Positions 54,401 to 64,000 are shown, numbered from the stretch's first letter. The stretch is 64,000 nucleotides of DNA from Dromaius novaehollandiae (GCF_036370855.1 NC_088099.1:142183017-142247016), one strand, 5' to 3'. Notes: generated from the letters alone by a model not told the origin. Numbers and translations are program-made.

Positions 54401-57103
54401 ACTGGGAATTACTAGCATAAAAATAAGGAATAGTAAGGAGTAGGCTATCACCTTCAAAAATAAGGAAAAAGTCATGGAGTAGTGATGTTTACGTGATAAA
54501 ATTTTTGATCTTACTTAAATCAGTGAACTTGCATTGTGTAAAAGTTTCTTTTTCAGAAGAGACGATGTCATTAAAAATAAAAATTTAAGAGAATGTAAAT
54601 TGAATTCATGAATTATAAAGCTTGAATTAAATTTCTAATATAATTACACGATGGGGGATGTCAGTATTGTCAGGATGTGTTCAGCTTTTTTTGATTTTTT
54701 GAGCAATATTTGCATCTTAAGATTGCAAATCTGTGTAGGACTGAAGATACTTTCAAAGTTTCCTAGAGGTTAGTAGTCTCAACCAAGAGAAACTTTGGTC
54801 GTTCTAATTTGTGTAACGCTTTTTGCCTAAAACTGATGCATCCCTAGAGCTGGATTTTCAAGGATGGGTAGCAGCCTCTCCGGTAGCTTCTGAGTGTAAG
54901 GCTACTGGACCTAGGTATTTATGTGCTTGAGTTTAAATATCATTCTTTGGAACTGTTGGAAGGGACAGGATAACAGTTGTACGTGAAGTGTTGTGGTTGG
55001 ACACTCTTGTGCTGTGTATGCTTGTGGCATATCAAAGACCGGAAGCAAGCTGAAGACAGCATCACAACATCACAACATTGAAGTTTGGTGTTTGTAAACA
55101 AAGTGAAGTATGTGCATATATGTCAAGTTTTTGCCTGAAGGAAAGGCTGTATTCTGCAAAATATTTTTGGCAATAATCTTTACTTAAAAGATGTCAATAT
55201 GGATTTTTCCTCTAATTAAACACATCAGTAAATGTTTATATTTTCTGAATTGCTGGGCATCCAACAGATCTCTGTCACCGTAATGTTTCTGAGAAATGAG
55301 CTGCTTAAGTGAGGTGCTATTTTCCCTAATTTTGAATAAGGGAACCCCAACTCAGAAGTGTTAATGTGATGCTGTCTCCTTACAAATTAGAAGTTATACA
55401 GGGTTTTGAGCAGAAGAATTCAGATATGCATTGTTCCTTAACTGACTCACCAGAAAATTTATATCAAATTCAGGAAACGTATGGTTTAGAGCACACGAGA
55501 TAATTTTGGTTAAACAGAAGCATTAACGTATTTGAAACTGGCATTAACTGATTATGCCAGAATGGAAAGAAATCAAACATTCTAGTCTTTCTAGCAGAGA
55601 GAGGATATTTACTTTTGTCTCTATTCTAGGCAGCCCTATGGCAGTGCGTAAGAAAAGGTCACCTCTTTTTAAGTCTCAAGGATTTTCAGGAAATTTTCTT
55701 TTTCAAATCCTAAACTTTGTGGCACATCACTATATACTGTGCTCTAAAATCCACAGTGACTACGTTTTCTTTTTAATAGAATTGTAGGTAGCTGATCTTA
55801 CATATCTGCTGTACTAGAGCTTCTGCACTTGGTCTGTTGCTCTGCTTTTCTGTGATCAGTACACCATACCTATATTATATTACATCTGTTTCATTCTGCC
55901 TGTCTTTACAGAGGCCTTTGACTTAGGCAGGAATGTATCTCCTTCACTTTTTTTATTTCACTTTTTCTTCTCTAAATCTTCCAGCTTGTTTTCCCTGTTC
56001 ATAATGTGTTTTTTCTCTCAGAATCTAGGCCTCTTTCATGCCTGCTTTATGTGTAAAATAGCCTTTTGCTATGTATGCCAGATCCTTAATATTACAGAAT
56101 CAATGTTTTTTATATTTAAGAATCTAAATTTAATCTTTGTGGTTACATGGTTTTTTTGCACAGTAATTATCATTCTCCTATTGTAAGACCAGTGCCAACA
56201 TACTGTCAATACTTGATTGTTATTTGTCTTCTCGTTTAGGCTTCAGTTCTGGAAAACCTGAGACTAGCAGTGCGATCTCAGCTTGGATTTACCTCAATCA
56301 GACTTCCTATTGCTGGCAGATCTGGTAACATTTGGAATCGCCTTTTTAACTTTGCAAGGTCACGTCATTCTGGATCGTTGGCATTGGTCTCAGCAGATGG
56401 AGATGATGTTGCCAGCCAAAGTACTAATAGAGACGCTGAAAGAAATAATACTCACAGAAGCCTATTTTCAGTTGAATCTGATGATACAGACACAGAAAAT
56501 GAAAGAAGAGACACAGCAGGAGCAGTTGGTGGTGTTGCTGCCACTTTGCCTCAAAAAGTCCCACCTGCAACAGCAATAGAAGCAACAGTAGGAGCGTGTG
56601 GGAGTTCCTCCACTCAGAGCGCCAGTAGCGGTAACACAGATAATGGAAGAGAAATGACAAGTGTAGAGCCCCCAAGTGCAAGTCCAGCACGTCACCAGCT
56701 CACTAGCGCACTAAGTCGTATGACTCAAGGCTTACGATGGGTACGCTTTACTTTAGGGAGATCAAGCTCAGTGAATCAGAACCAAAGTCCTTTGAGACAG
56801 CTTGATAATGGGGTAAGTGGAAGAGAAGAGGATGATGATGTTGAAATGTTAATTCCAGTCTCTGATGTAGCATCAGACTTTGACATGAATGACTGTTCAA
56901 GACCTCTACTTGATCTCAGCTCAGATCAAGGACCAGGGCTTAGACAGCCTTACAGTGCAACACATCATGGTGTAAGGTCATGCAGTCGAGATGGCCCATG
57001 TGAGCGCTGTGGCATCGTACACACTGCCCAGATACCCGACACTTGCTTAGAAGCAACAATGAAAAATGAAACTAGTGACGATGAGGCATTATTACTCTGT
57101 TAG
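8415..57103 (+). CDS. LRP12: LRP12, LDL receptor-related protein 12 (full coding span, seven exons)
   Basis: The coding sequence joins 8415-8493, 35953-36009, 43087-43222, 44716-44918, 49942-51043, 51658-51790 and 56240-57103. All introns are GT-AG and the phases (1,1,2,1,2,0) agree, giving 857 residues. Domains: signal peptide (hydrophobic core 18-23), CUB1 (47-158), LDLa1 (166-200), LDLa2 (214-253), CUB2 (258-372), LDLa3 (374-409), LDLa4 (412-447), LDLa5 (450-484), one membrane helix (about 492-513) and a cytoplasmic tail to 857. N-glycosylation sequons lie at N75, N283, N365, N408 and N440. The tail has a PPSY motif (545-548) but no NPxY. In mammals LRP12/ST7 is a plasma-membrane receptor-like protein reported to bind RACK1 and SARA through its tail, and a marker of migrating cortical neurons; its ligand is not well defined. 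The name rests on near-identity to the human protein as remembered, not on a search. No break or frameshift is seen. Confidence 0.97.
13228..13257. repeat. Perfect 14-bp-arm hairpin in intron 1
   Basis: Bases 13228-13241 and 13244-13257 are exact reverse complements (core AAATTCTTAAACC / GGTTTAAGAATTT) around a 2-nt centre AA. The stem is AT-rich. No function is suggested. Confidence 0.85.
21241..21268 (+). repeat. (GT)14 microsatellite
   Basis: Fourteen uninterrupted GT units in intron 1, ending in GAGTGTT. Likely polymorphic. Confidence 0.95.
34467..34495 (+). repeat. T17 run joined directly to G12 run
   Basis: Seventeen T (34467-34483) are followed without a break by twelve G (34484-34495), then TGTC and T-rich sequence. 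It lies in intron 1, 1.5 kb upstream of exon 2. Confidence 0.9.
35953..36009 (+). CDS. LRP12: LRP12 coding exon 2 (57-nt symmetric exon)
   Basis: The acceptor is TTTTAG|GA and the donor ACGG|GTAAGT. The 57 nt enter and leave in phase 1, so they encode residues 27-45 (GNGALAEHSENVHISGVST) plus the first base of codon 46. This linker lies between the signal peptide and CUB1. It matches the human sequence almost residue for residue. A human LRP12 isoform lacks about 19 residues here, which fits a cassette exon. Skipping would join residue 26 to C47 through an alanine codon with no frame change. Confidence 0.95.
36010..43086 (+). other. LRP12: LRP12 intron 2 (7.1 kb)
   Basis: The intron runs from GTAAGT to TTTGTAG. 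A CAT/ATT trinucleotide run precedes exon 3 (43,051-43,073), and a 16-bp direct repeat GAGAATTTTAAGTCAA occurs twice in tandem at 37904-37935. Nothing else is supported. Confidence 0.85.
43087..43222 (+). CDS. LRP12: LRP12 coding exon 3 (first half of CUB1)
   Basis: The acceptor is TTTGTAG|CTTGTGG and the donor ATAAG|GTAACA. It encodes residues 46-90 and two bases of codon 91: the CUB start ACGDIPEQIRSPSG, the core TSPGWPSEYP and C76 in the sequon N75-C-S. C47 and C76 are the first conserved cysteine pair of CUB1. The 136-nt length takes phase 1 to phase 2, and exon 4 completes the serine codon. Confidence 0.96.
43223..44715 (+). other. LRP12: LRP12 intron 3 (1.5 kb)
   Basis: The intron separates the two halves of CUB1. 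It holds an A-run near 43,666-43,677 and AT-rich near-palindromes at 43,991-44,027. No gene or element is recognised. Confidence 0.85.
44716..44918 (+). CDS. LRP12: LRP12 coding exon 4 (second half of CUB1)
   Basis: The acceptor is GTTTTTCAG|CTTTC and the donor TTTGCTG|GTATGT. The 203 nt encode residues 91-158 and the first base of codon 159: SFQDFDVQGSRRC, then RACGSSIPSPYISSQDH and the final CUB strand GFRLAYFAG. C103 and C122 form the second CUB1 cysteine pair. Reading past the donor stays open to 45028, but the donor is canonical and exon 5 continues the protein exactly, so that extension is read as intron. Confidence 0.96.
47114..47475 (-). mobile_element. Old CR1-type LINE fragment
   Basis: Read on the + strand the segment follows, in order, the known reverse-complement pattern of an ancient sauropsid CR1 3' region: a GGGACTGTTAGGATC-CTCTAGT start, a GACAATAGGCCATG block, ATTAATTCTTGTTTAAAGTAG, CATCTTCCAGAAAAATACCCATG, then TTAGTGTTATGAATTTGGATCTTG and the TTATCATATTTCTGTTTTG / AAGTGATCTCTTGATG end. 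It is heavily diverged and has small gaps. The far end is approximate. The element is therefore inserted in antisense to LRP12 and is long dead. Confidence 0.7.
48573..48799 (+). mobile_element. CR1 LINE 3'-end fragment
   Basis: The stretch matches the familiar chicken-type CR1 3' end in sense: GGAAATTCAAACTAGATAT, then ACATTGGAACAGGTTGTCCA, GAGATGTGGTAGA, a GGATCCCTTCCAATCTAAAT block and a terminal ATTCTGTG remnant of the CR1 tail repeat. It is 5' truncated, as most CR1 copies are, and carries many substitutions. No coding capacity remains. Confidence 0.85.
49942..51043 (+). CDS. LRP12: LRP12 coding exon 5 (LDLa1-2, CUB2, LDLa3-5, transmembrane helix)
   Basis: The acceptor is CTTTTTTTCAG|GG and the donor CGAAG|GTAGGT. 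This 1,102-nt exon encodes residues 159-526, most of the ectodomain and the membrane helix. LDLa repeats lie at 166-200, 214-253, 374-409, 412-447 and 450-484; CUB2 (258-372) has the typical GDYVKIYDG strand at 311-319. The helix VITAAVIGSLICGLLLVIAL starts at residue 492 and is followed by juxtamembrane C513 and C515 and the basic stop-transfer segment around K516-R526. Only LDLa2 and LDLa5 keep all four acidic calcium ligands of the LDLR type; LDLa1, 3 and 4 have N, E or H substitutions. One very large exon carrying several repeats is unlike LDLR itself, where LDLa repeats are often on separate exons. Confidence 0.97.
51044..51657 (+). other. LRP12: LRP12 intron 5 (614 nt)
   Basis: This short intron starts GTAGGT and ends CTTTAAAAG. 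It carries an uninterrupted run of 30 T at 51377-51406. The first in-frame codon pair across the donor gives an immediate stop (AGG TAG), so retention would end the protein just after the membrane helix. Confidence 0.9.
51377..51406 (+). repeat. Poly(T)30 tract
   Basis: Thirty uninterrupted T, about 250 nt upstream of the exon 6 acceptor. Length is likely unstable. Confidence 0.95.
51658..51790 (+). CDS. LRP12: LRP12 coding exon 6 (proximal cytoplasmic tail, PPxY motif)
   Basis: The acceptor is CTCTTTAAAAG|ATC and the donor AACCAG|GTAAGA. The 133 nt encode residues 526-570, including SFETHLSRVEAELLRREA, PPSY at 545-548, and GLIPPVEDFPVCSPNQ. PPxY motifs are known ligands of WW domains such as those of NEDD4-family ubiquitin ligases, so this exon may set receptor turnover (inference). 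An open frame continues past the donor to 52021, but exon 7 continues the conserved tail, so that reading is intronic. Confidence 0.96.
51791..56239 (+). other. LRP12: LRP12 intron 6 (4.4 kb)
   Basis: The intron runs from GTAAGA to TCGTTTAG. It contains the hairpin at 54184-54209. I see no exon or mobile element. Confidence 0.85.
54177..54209. repeat. Overlapping palindrome and 12-bp-arm hairpin
   Basis: CTCAGGCCTGAG (54177-54188) is a perfect palindrome. It overlaps a perfect hairpin whose arms CTGAGTTACCTG (54184-54195) and CAGGTAACTCAG (54198-54209) are separated by CA. The CTGAG sequence is shared by both structures, so they would be mutually exclusive folds. Confidence 0.85.
56240..57103 (+). 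CDS. LRP12: LRP12 coding exon 7 (distal cytoplasmic tail and stop)
   Basis: The acceptor is TCTTCTCGTTTAG|GCTTCAG; the exon opens in phase 0 with ASVLENLRLAVRSQLGF and runs 287 codons to TAG at 57101-57103. It holds a basic patch FNFARSRHSGS (606-616), an acidic Ser/Thr stretch SVESDDTDTENE (647-658) that looks like a casein kinase 2 substrate, a Ser/Thr/Ala-rich low-complexity middle, a CERCGIVHTAQIPDTC segment, and the C-terminus SDDEALLLC. The middle (about 660-720) is the least constrained part compared with the human protein as remembered. The acidic-leucine end could act in sorting, which is inference. Confidence 0.97.
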   Translation, partial: ASVLENLRLAVRSQLGFTSIRLPIAGRSGNIWNRLFNFARSRHSGSLALVSADGDDVASQSTNRDAERNNTHRSLFSVESDDTDTENERRDTAGAVGGVAATLPQKVPPATAIEATVGACGSSSTQSASSGNTDNGREMTSVEPPSASPARHQLTSALSRMTQGLRWVRFTLGRSSSVNQNQSPLRQLDNGVSGREEDDDVEMLIPVSDVASDFDMNDCSRPLLDLSSDQGPGLRQPYSATHHGVRSCSRDGPCERCGIVHTAQIPDTCLEATMKNETSDDEALLLC

Positions 57104-58593
57104 GTACAGATTGTTTAGGAAAGATTGTGTACAAGTTGGAGCAATATCTGTCATTGTTTTGTACTTCACAGTTAAAACTAGTTTTTAGTTTTAAAAAAAA
57201 ATCCAGGACAACGTTATGTTAAAATTATTTTAGCCTGTGTGGTTGTTTAAACATTTCTTATACTGGATGACCTTATGGAACTAATAGAGTGAATGTTTTA
57301 ATGGCTCTGAATACCAATGTGTGTGTATCCAGTATAAACTGATTATTCTTTAAACTGAAGTTTATCTCAGTTAGTTTCAAATTTAGTTTATCCTGGTACT
57401 GTAGTTCAAAACAGAAACATGGCTGCTTAAGACTTATTTGGCTGCCTGTTTAACCCCATAGTAACAGGTGAATTTGTACAGAATTATTTTCCTTTAGGAA
57501 TTTACTCTGTTGTATTATTGCCAACATACTTGTAACTTAATATACTAAATGCTGGTAAGAATTGTTAATGTAAAATATGTATTTTTTCTTTGAGTTTATA
57601 CAACATTTTGTCTAAATATTCTTGAATTTCATCATAATGTGAACTTATTTAAAGGGAGGAGAAATTTTCTCCAGGAGCATTCTTTTTCTTTCAGAAGTAC
57701 AAGATGCAATGATGTGTGAAATTTAGGTATAATTAGATAAACTGATGGCAAAAGCTTTTATAGCACTGACTTTATTAAACTGCAATCTAATATGGTACAG
57801 CCAAATAGTATGTAAAATCCCCAGTCATTAGTCTCTTCAATTTGAAGTAAAAAAGGGCCGAAGATATTGTAATATGTGTTAGTTCTGTAAATATCCGATA
57901 TGTACAAATACACTACAGAATAAGTTCCAACTGGTAAAAGATCTTTCCCTAAAACTCTAGGGTATAAAGCTTGTTTGGACTCAAGGGATTTGCACTAAAA
58001 TCATATTAAGGTCTCTAATGAGCTTAGTGCACAAGCACTATCACTTTAAGTACTATTATTGTCTAATATTGCAATGGCTATATATTTCCATGGCTCTTTA
58101 CTTGGGGTGTTGCATTTTTGTTGCAATTGAATTTGCTTTACTAATTCCCTATTTATTCGTTGTATTTAAAACTGGTTTACTTGGTTACAGACTGGTTGTT
58201 TAAAAAAAAAAAAGAAATCCCTTTCAGTGTTTTGGTTTTTGTTTTGGGGTTTTTTGGTAATATTACTTGTGGGAGCAAAACAGATCAGTGGAAAGAGCTC
58301 ATAATCTCCAGTTTTGTGATAAGCAGGTTACTATGTGGCTACTAGCGTGTCAGCAAGAACCTACACCTTTTTAAAACAAAAATGTCAACTACTGTTTTAT
58401 TTATTCTTTGCCAGTCTGTTTTTAGTAGGCTTAAAGATCCAGTATGAAATGTATTTGTGTGTGATTGTATGCTATTTATTAAATTTTAAATACTTTGTTG
58501 AATGTCATTTTAAAGCATGTTTAAAGTCTTGTGCATTTCTGTCGTGTTATGCTGTCGGGCAGAACTGACTAAAATGTTTTAATATGTATCAAA

Positions 58594-58599
58594 ATTAAA
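58594..58599 (+). promoter_or_regulatory. LRP12: Polyadenylation signal ATTAAA (proximal candidate)
   Basis: ATTAAA is followed within 10-25 nt by a U/GU-rich stretch (58604-58620, TTTTGTTATGTTTTTG), the usual downstream element. The distance from the stop, about 1.5 kb, is plausible for LRP12. Confidence 0.55.
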
Positions 58600-59461
58600 T
58601 TGAATTTTGTTATGTTTTTGAGGTACTTTTAAAGATAAATCCAAGGTCTGTCTGGCTTTTTATTTTACTTTTTTTAAAAATCCTCATCTCTGAAGTACAA
58701 ATCACATGCAGAAGAAGCAAATAACGGAATAGATTCCAAATTGTATATATCCTTTCCCTTCTCTTCATTCACAGACACTGGGATGAAAAAGTGAAAACAG
58801 TTTTACCATCTGGTTGATCTTATTCATAAGATTTAGTAGATAAATTCTGAGGTCAGGACATGGTTATATAGATTTGTGCTTTTGAGGAACTTATGTGCAA
58901 TACAATTGTAAAAGACTTCATTATAATGGCCCATGCAGTTTCAACGTTAAGAACAGATCACATCGCACTGGTACCAGATCAGGTACAGTTTGGCCCATAA
59001 CACATACCAGAGTAAAAGTCATTAATTGCCATTTTTATTCACATTGAATAATATCTAATTCTGTGGGTAATCTCTAGTCTGATTTCAGTGGCGTTGTTTG
59101 TAGAGCAGGTAAATCTGCGATATGAACATGGTAACACACCCTGAAATATATTGGAGTATGTCTTGATATAAAATACTGGGTTTTTAAACCTTCCTAACTT
59201 ATTGCTGTTAGAAAGTGGTTTTGAAATTTTTTGTCACTGAGGCAGATACATTTTGAAGAAAGCATCTTCACAGAATATCTTAGGTTATATACACACATAC
59301 AAATGATTTAAACTTTTTCCATTAGATGCCCAAAATAGCATGTACCTGTGGACTCCGTATTGCAGATGTAAAAAGGAATACAATGTTTAATTTGTTTTAA
59401 AGGAACATTGCTACACATGAAACTGGGAAGTTGGATTTGATTGAGAATTTGGAAAACTGTA

Positions 59462-59467
59462 AATAAA
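59462..59467 (+). promoter_or_regulatory. LRP12: Polyadenylation signal AATAAA (distal candidate)
   Basis: A canonical AATAAA is followed by TTGTTGCAGTG and a TTTTTTCTT run at 59490-59512. This would give a 3' UTR of about 2.4 kb. Another AATAAA lies at 59726-59731 with a weaker downstream element. Confidence 0.5.
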
Positions 59468-62400
59468 ATTCATATTTGTATGAGGCTAACTTGTTGCAGT
59501 GACTTTTTTCTTAGTGATTTTTAAAGGGAATGATCAAATTTCCTTTTGATTAATACAATACTGATCTATTACTGAGACTTCTGTTAAGTCATGTTGCTTC
59601 ATTTCCTTTTATTCTGAAGTTGCTCGAAACAGTATTGTATTGAAATGATTCTTGATTTAGCTTTGCTACAATGCTAGGGAGTTTTAAAGTCTGAATGATA
59701 TGCTGTTGAATATCTTGTTTTCTGTAATAAATCACTTTCATATGAAAGCTCTGAAGAATGTAGGTTATTTTTCTCCTCACATAAAGGTTTCTAAGCATAG
59801 AAGGAGTTTGTTTTGCCGTTCAGTTTGCACTGAAATGTTAAGGAGGCTGTTTGAGCCTCTGATGCTACAAGACCTTGTTTTGTTTCCAAAGAATGGAAAT
59901 GTCCATCTGCAGTACATGTTCAACGAGATTTCTGATATAGTCTTCTTTCAACATAGATCCCAGAAGAGAACACTGAAATTAGTTATATATATCATTGTGT
60001 TCTTTTTACTATCCAAATGCCAAAGCAAAAACTTCTGGCAATGTTTGGGTTCAATCTGATAAATCACAGTTCAAATTTGGGACACATACTTTTTCAGTGA
60101 GTCTTTACATATAAATTTTTACTGCAGATAAATATTACAGGTTTTCCTGTTTAGACCAGTTTTTGCTGCTTTTGTGAAAAGTGTTTTCTGTTCAGTTCTA
60201 TTCTCCTGCTGCTGTTTAAGTGCTGTGTATCTTCTGCAAATCTTGTTTCAAGTCAATAGCTTTAATATTCCTGTAGTTGCGGTGAGTGCCGTGGGTGGGT
60301 AAGGTTTTGGGGGGTTTGGATAGGGTGTTTTCAGCTGTGCCTCTCTTCTTTCTCAACTTTCTGAGAATCTGCAGCTGGTAACCAAAGTCCTCCAGCATGT
60401 CATCTACAATTTAATTGTCCAAAATGTTGTATGTCCTGAAAGGATGAGAAAGAAATCTGTCCCCATGTCAAGTCACTGAAAGTGTGGAGAGGTAAGCAGA
60501 TCAAGAGCTAAAACTGTTTTTCCTCTGCCCTCCTTTGGGATTTGTTTGACTACTACTAACTGCTTTCCCTTACCAAAGTAAATTAAATGAGCTCTGGCAT
60601 GTTAAATAGAAGACTTGTCTGCACATTGGACTTGATACAAAGAAGTTTTGTAATACAACATTCTTTTCATGTCAATATATGTATGCAGTTTAGCTTTCCA
60701 TTCACATCCAATACCACGCTATGGTCTATCTGATAAATAGTGACTCAGTAAAGAGGAGTTAGTATTCACTAAGGGGGCTGTATAATCTAACAAATTAGGT
60801 GTGCAAGACTTCCTCCACAACTGATGGAGAAAATGAGAGAGGAAGCTCTATAAGTTTATGTTAGTGACTCTAATTCACACCTTGGGAAGGAAATTAGGGG
60901 GAAGACTAATCTTCCTAAATTACAGATAATCTTTGTGAATCTCTTGGCCCAGATTGATAGGCTTGTAATACACCGTAATGCAGGTTATCCACAGTTGTAT
61001 TTACTAAGCAAAAAGATTTGGAGGTAGCTCATTTCCTTCAGTCTCCTGTGTTCCTTTAACATACATTGGATTGCTGTCATTTTTATTTGTCTTGACTGGT
61101 CAAGCTCTGGCAGCTGTGATGTAGGATAGGTTGCTAAATCAATCAACTCCTAATTAATTGACTGAAATGCTCTTGAGATCAAATTCTGAATGATGCATAT
61201 GAGGGTAAGAATTTGAGGATCTCCTGTGGGATGTTCCTCACATGGCGTGTGGATATTGTTTCATGCTTCTGAGGTGTCTGAATGTCTTAGTACAATGCTG
61301 TATGAATGCACAGCCTAGTCATGTGCTCGCAATGCGTTTTCAGAAGTAAGGCAACAAAAAACCAGAACTTTCAGATGCCCTTGTTTTGAGGGGGGATTTT
61401 TTTCTGTGTGAAATCTAGCAGTAGAGCTTAGCTCTCAACATTATTTCCTTCTTGTGACCAAGTTGCATAATATCATAAGACTACCAACGAGAGAGGGATA
61501 TAATCTGAAGGAGTTGAAGTTCACTTGGGTTCAGTTTGAAATATTACTGTTAGTTACTCTACTTTGATTAAAATGGTGGCAGAGTTGTAATAAAATGGAC
61601 TGGAAGCTCTAAAAGAATAATAATAGTAATAGACCTATTGCATTATGCAAAAGATTTGTATTCAGAATTAGGAAATGGTGGAAGACCTGAACCAAAACAA
61701 GTCATAATGGATAGGGCCTTTGTGCATGTCAAATCAGCATGTAAGAGAAGGTGAGAAGGGGTTCTGGTTCAGGGTGGTCTTTCTAGCAAATAATAATGTT
61801 TTCTTATGCAAAATATAAAAGAGAAATGAATAGGCTTGTTCTAAAGAATAAGGAAGATATTCAAGATACAAGGATGTGTTGTAGATGTTACCTGAGTCAG
61901 GTATTTGAATTCAGAGCAGAAATCTCAGATTTTTTGAAATCTGTTACAGCCATGTTGACACAGCAATCAGCAGAATTGCAGTTGTACCTTTGCAATGGAA
62001 TAGTCATGCTTATGAAGGTATGTGCTGCCTACAGAAATGTCTACAGAAATTCAGAGATAATTCTTAGCTGCTTCTCCAGATATAGAAAATTCATTATGAG
62101 CAGTTGGTAAAACTTACTGTTTTGAACTTGTTTTCTTTCCTATGATCAGTTAGGAGGGACCTTTGACAGCCACAGGAACAGGAAGTAATTCTGGAGCAGC
62201 AGATGAGACAAATGTAGGAGCAATATAAAGGATAGTGAGGAAGATCCTAAGTAAGTATCTTTTCTCAAAATTTATGCAGTAGTATGGAAAGGAAGAGAGG
62301 TGTTCAGTTTTGCTTTCCACTGTCTGGTTCATTGGGCAGAAGTTACGATTCTTGAGTTCATGGTCCTTCAGAAGACATGTTAACTTTGATTTCCACACCC

Positions 62401-64000
62401 CTGATTCTTTTGAATAATGTTTTTATGGTGTTTTTCTACATAATGTGTTGGTAAAATTAACCATTTTCAAATGAGGCTAATCTCTGTGCTTTCATGGTTA
62501 TGTTTCTTCAAGCTTGGAAAAATCACAGCTGTGAAAGAACTGGCTTTCTTTAGCTCAGATTATCCACTAGAAAGCAACCGGCAGTTCTGGTGAGTGTGTC
62601 TTTTTCCCAGAATATCTTGAGTCCTAGAATTTCAGTTTTTGAGTTGAACTGTCTTCTTGTTCTCAGATTTTTAGAAGGGGTCTAAACTGGGGTCTAATTG
62701 TCTGTATTGGACACTTAATAAGCCACTAAAGCAAGTGAACAGGGGGAAGAGCACAGTGTTAGGGTTCCTCGGGCACTGTGCTGCCAGGTTCCTGGTCTTG
62801 TGCTCTCCTGCTTTGCCATCTGTGGTCCATCATTTGTCTTAAGTAAGTTCAAGAAGCACTTTAAGTAAAGGGGAGAGAATAATCAATACCTGTTCTTCTC
62901 AGAAAGTAGCATGGTCTTCAGCACATAAAACAGCTTTGGCTGCCCTTCCTCAGGTCACTGAGATTTGGTGTCCGAGGCTGGATGCTGCTGTGTTAAGGCA
63001 ACAGTTCCAATATGTTTGGGAAAAGAGTGGTACTGGGAGCTTGAATATGGCTCAGTACTTATACTAAGGAGAACATATTCATGGTTGTATAGGAGGTGTG
63101 GAACTCTGCATGTCAGGAGATACTGGATTCAACAGCTTTCATTACCTTTTTTTATTATCTTTATTATAGGAAACCAATAGAATGTATTTGCTAATTTGGG
63201 AAAAGATTTACCATTGAAGAAGCCTTTGGAGGTTAAATTTTATAACTTCATCACCTCTATATTGTGTCTGCAAATCCATCTCATAAAAATAGTCAGCAAC
63301 AGATTGTTCAGGAAACTAGTCGTGAAGATTTCACAAGGGGCACCTAGCTTACCATTTATAGTATATAAATAATGAGTTCATGTAAGTATTTAATGTTATG
63401 TTTTGGACTTTTTAAACTCAAAAATATGATGTAATAATAAGTTTCAAAAGAGCTTTGTGTGAAAACATTTTTTCAATATGAATATAAATTAAGAAACAAG
63501 AAGTACTTTCATGGATCAAATCAGGAACACTTCAGATATTGTAATGCTTTAGCTTCCAACGTATTTCTGTTATTAAAATGCAGAAGTTCAAAAGTGAAGG
63601 ACAGTGAATGCTGAAATGCTCGAGGGCCTGAAGAAAGCAAAAGGAGAATATGTTGGAAACCCTTTGTTGTTCTCAGTTCAGTTTGGAGAAGAAAAAATTG
63701 AAGTTTCTTCCACTACTACATTATTTTCTCTTGACTATTCCTTAGTAAGATGAAGTAACTTATAACAAATGACTGTTCTCACAGTTACAAAAACTTTCTT
63801 TTATGTGCAAGAGCATCTGATTTCATTGAATGAGTATTTAACTCCTGTAACAGAAAGTTGGAGTAGGAAAGGAAATTCATGGGGGACAGGTATTATGGGT
63901 TCTTTTACAGAATTGCAGAGAAATGCATATGAGGTATACAAAGTCCTGCTGACTTTCTATATATTAGAAAAGATAACTATTCATTCCCTTCCGCAAATCA
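59468..64000. other. Downstream flank, no gene recognised
   Basis: The open frames here are short and show no family I recognise. In mammals the next gene in this direction is DPYS, in the same orientation; none of its characteristic sequence is seen, so it presumably lies beyond the window. No structural RNA or intact mobile element is visible. Confidence 0.6.

Larger units (their letters stand above)
57104..59467 (+). other. LRP12: LRP12 3' UTR (longest form)
   Basis: The region after the TAG is AT-rich and has no further coding frame of note. Short ATTTA elements occur (for example near 57,646 and 58,399). Signal candidates are ATTAAA at 57774 and 58594 and AATAAA at 59462. A UTR of about 1.5 kb (ending near 58,615) or 2.4 kb (ending near 59,485) would both fit the sequence. 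The true ends need transcript data. Confidence 0.6.

Noticed and set aside
61796-62110. A 104-codon frame with a VFEFRAEISDFLK stretch that faintly recalls hAT-type transposase-derived proteins.
   Set aside because: The likeness is limited to a few residues and the flanks show no terminal repeats or further coding sequence. A protein search would settle it.
1-64000. Search for CRISPR arrays, operons, prophage or other prokaryotic systems, and for tRNA or rRNA genes.
   Set aside because: The window is clearly vertebrate nuclear DNA; no regularly spaced repeat array, gene cluster or structural RNA is visible.

Overview
This is a eukaryotic window, most likely from a bird. It holds one recognisable protein-coding gene, complete and on the + strand: LRP12 (LDL receptor-related protein 12, also called ST7). 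The reasons are a vertebrate exon/intron layout with GT-AG introns, a CpG-island promoter, a predicted protein very close to the human LRP12 I know (857 residues here; human 859), and CR1-type LINE fragments of the sauropsid kind. I cannot name the species.

Layout. Bases 1 to about 7,680 are upstream flank with no gene I can support. They contain a TA/CA microsatellite with a perfect 32-bp-arm palindrome (289-354), an LTR-like unit (about 5,440-5,790), an imperfect repeat (6,402-6,478) and a near-identical 124-bp tandem duplication (6,698-6,943). A CpG island spans about 7,690-9,010 and contains the promoter, 5' UTR and first coding exon (ATG at 8,415). Seven coding exons follow: 8415-8493, 35953-36009, 43087-43222, 44716-44918, 49942-51043, 51658-51790 and 56240-57103. 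Their lengths sum to 2,574 nt, which is 857 codons plus a TAG stop, and every junction keeps the reading frame. Intron 1 is 27.5 kb. The 3' UTR starts at 57,104, with polyadenylation signals at 58,594 (ATTAAA) and 59,462 (AATAAA). From about 59.5 kb to the end I see no gene.

The protein is a type I membrane protein: signal peptide, CUB, two LDLa repeats, CUB, three LDLa repeats, a transmembrane helix near residues 492-513, and a cytoplasmic tail of about 340 residues with a PPxY motif (545-548), an acidic Ser/Thr-rich stretch (647-658) and an acidic/leucine C-terminus.

I did not find a convincing new biological system; most of the window is ordinary intron and flank. The observations most worth checking are: an upstream frame without stops, continuous with LRP12, that reads a short GGC tract as polyglycine (the human LRP12 5' UTR carries the CGG repeat expanded in oculopharyngodistal myopathy type 1); a frame-neutral 57-nt exon 2; an exon-like segment with an open frame in intron 4; two odd cysteines in the ectodomain; and several structured repeats.
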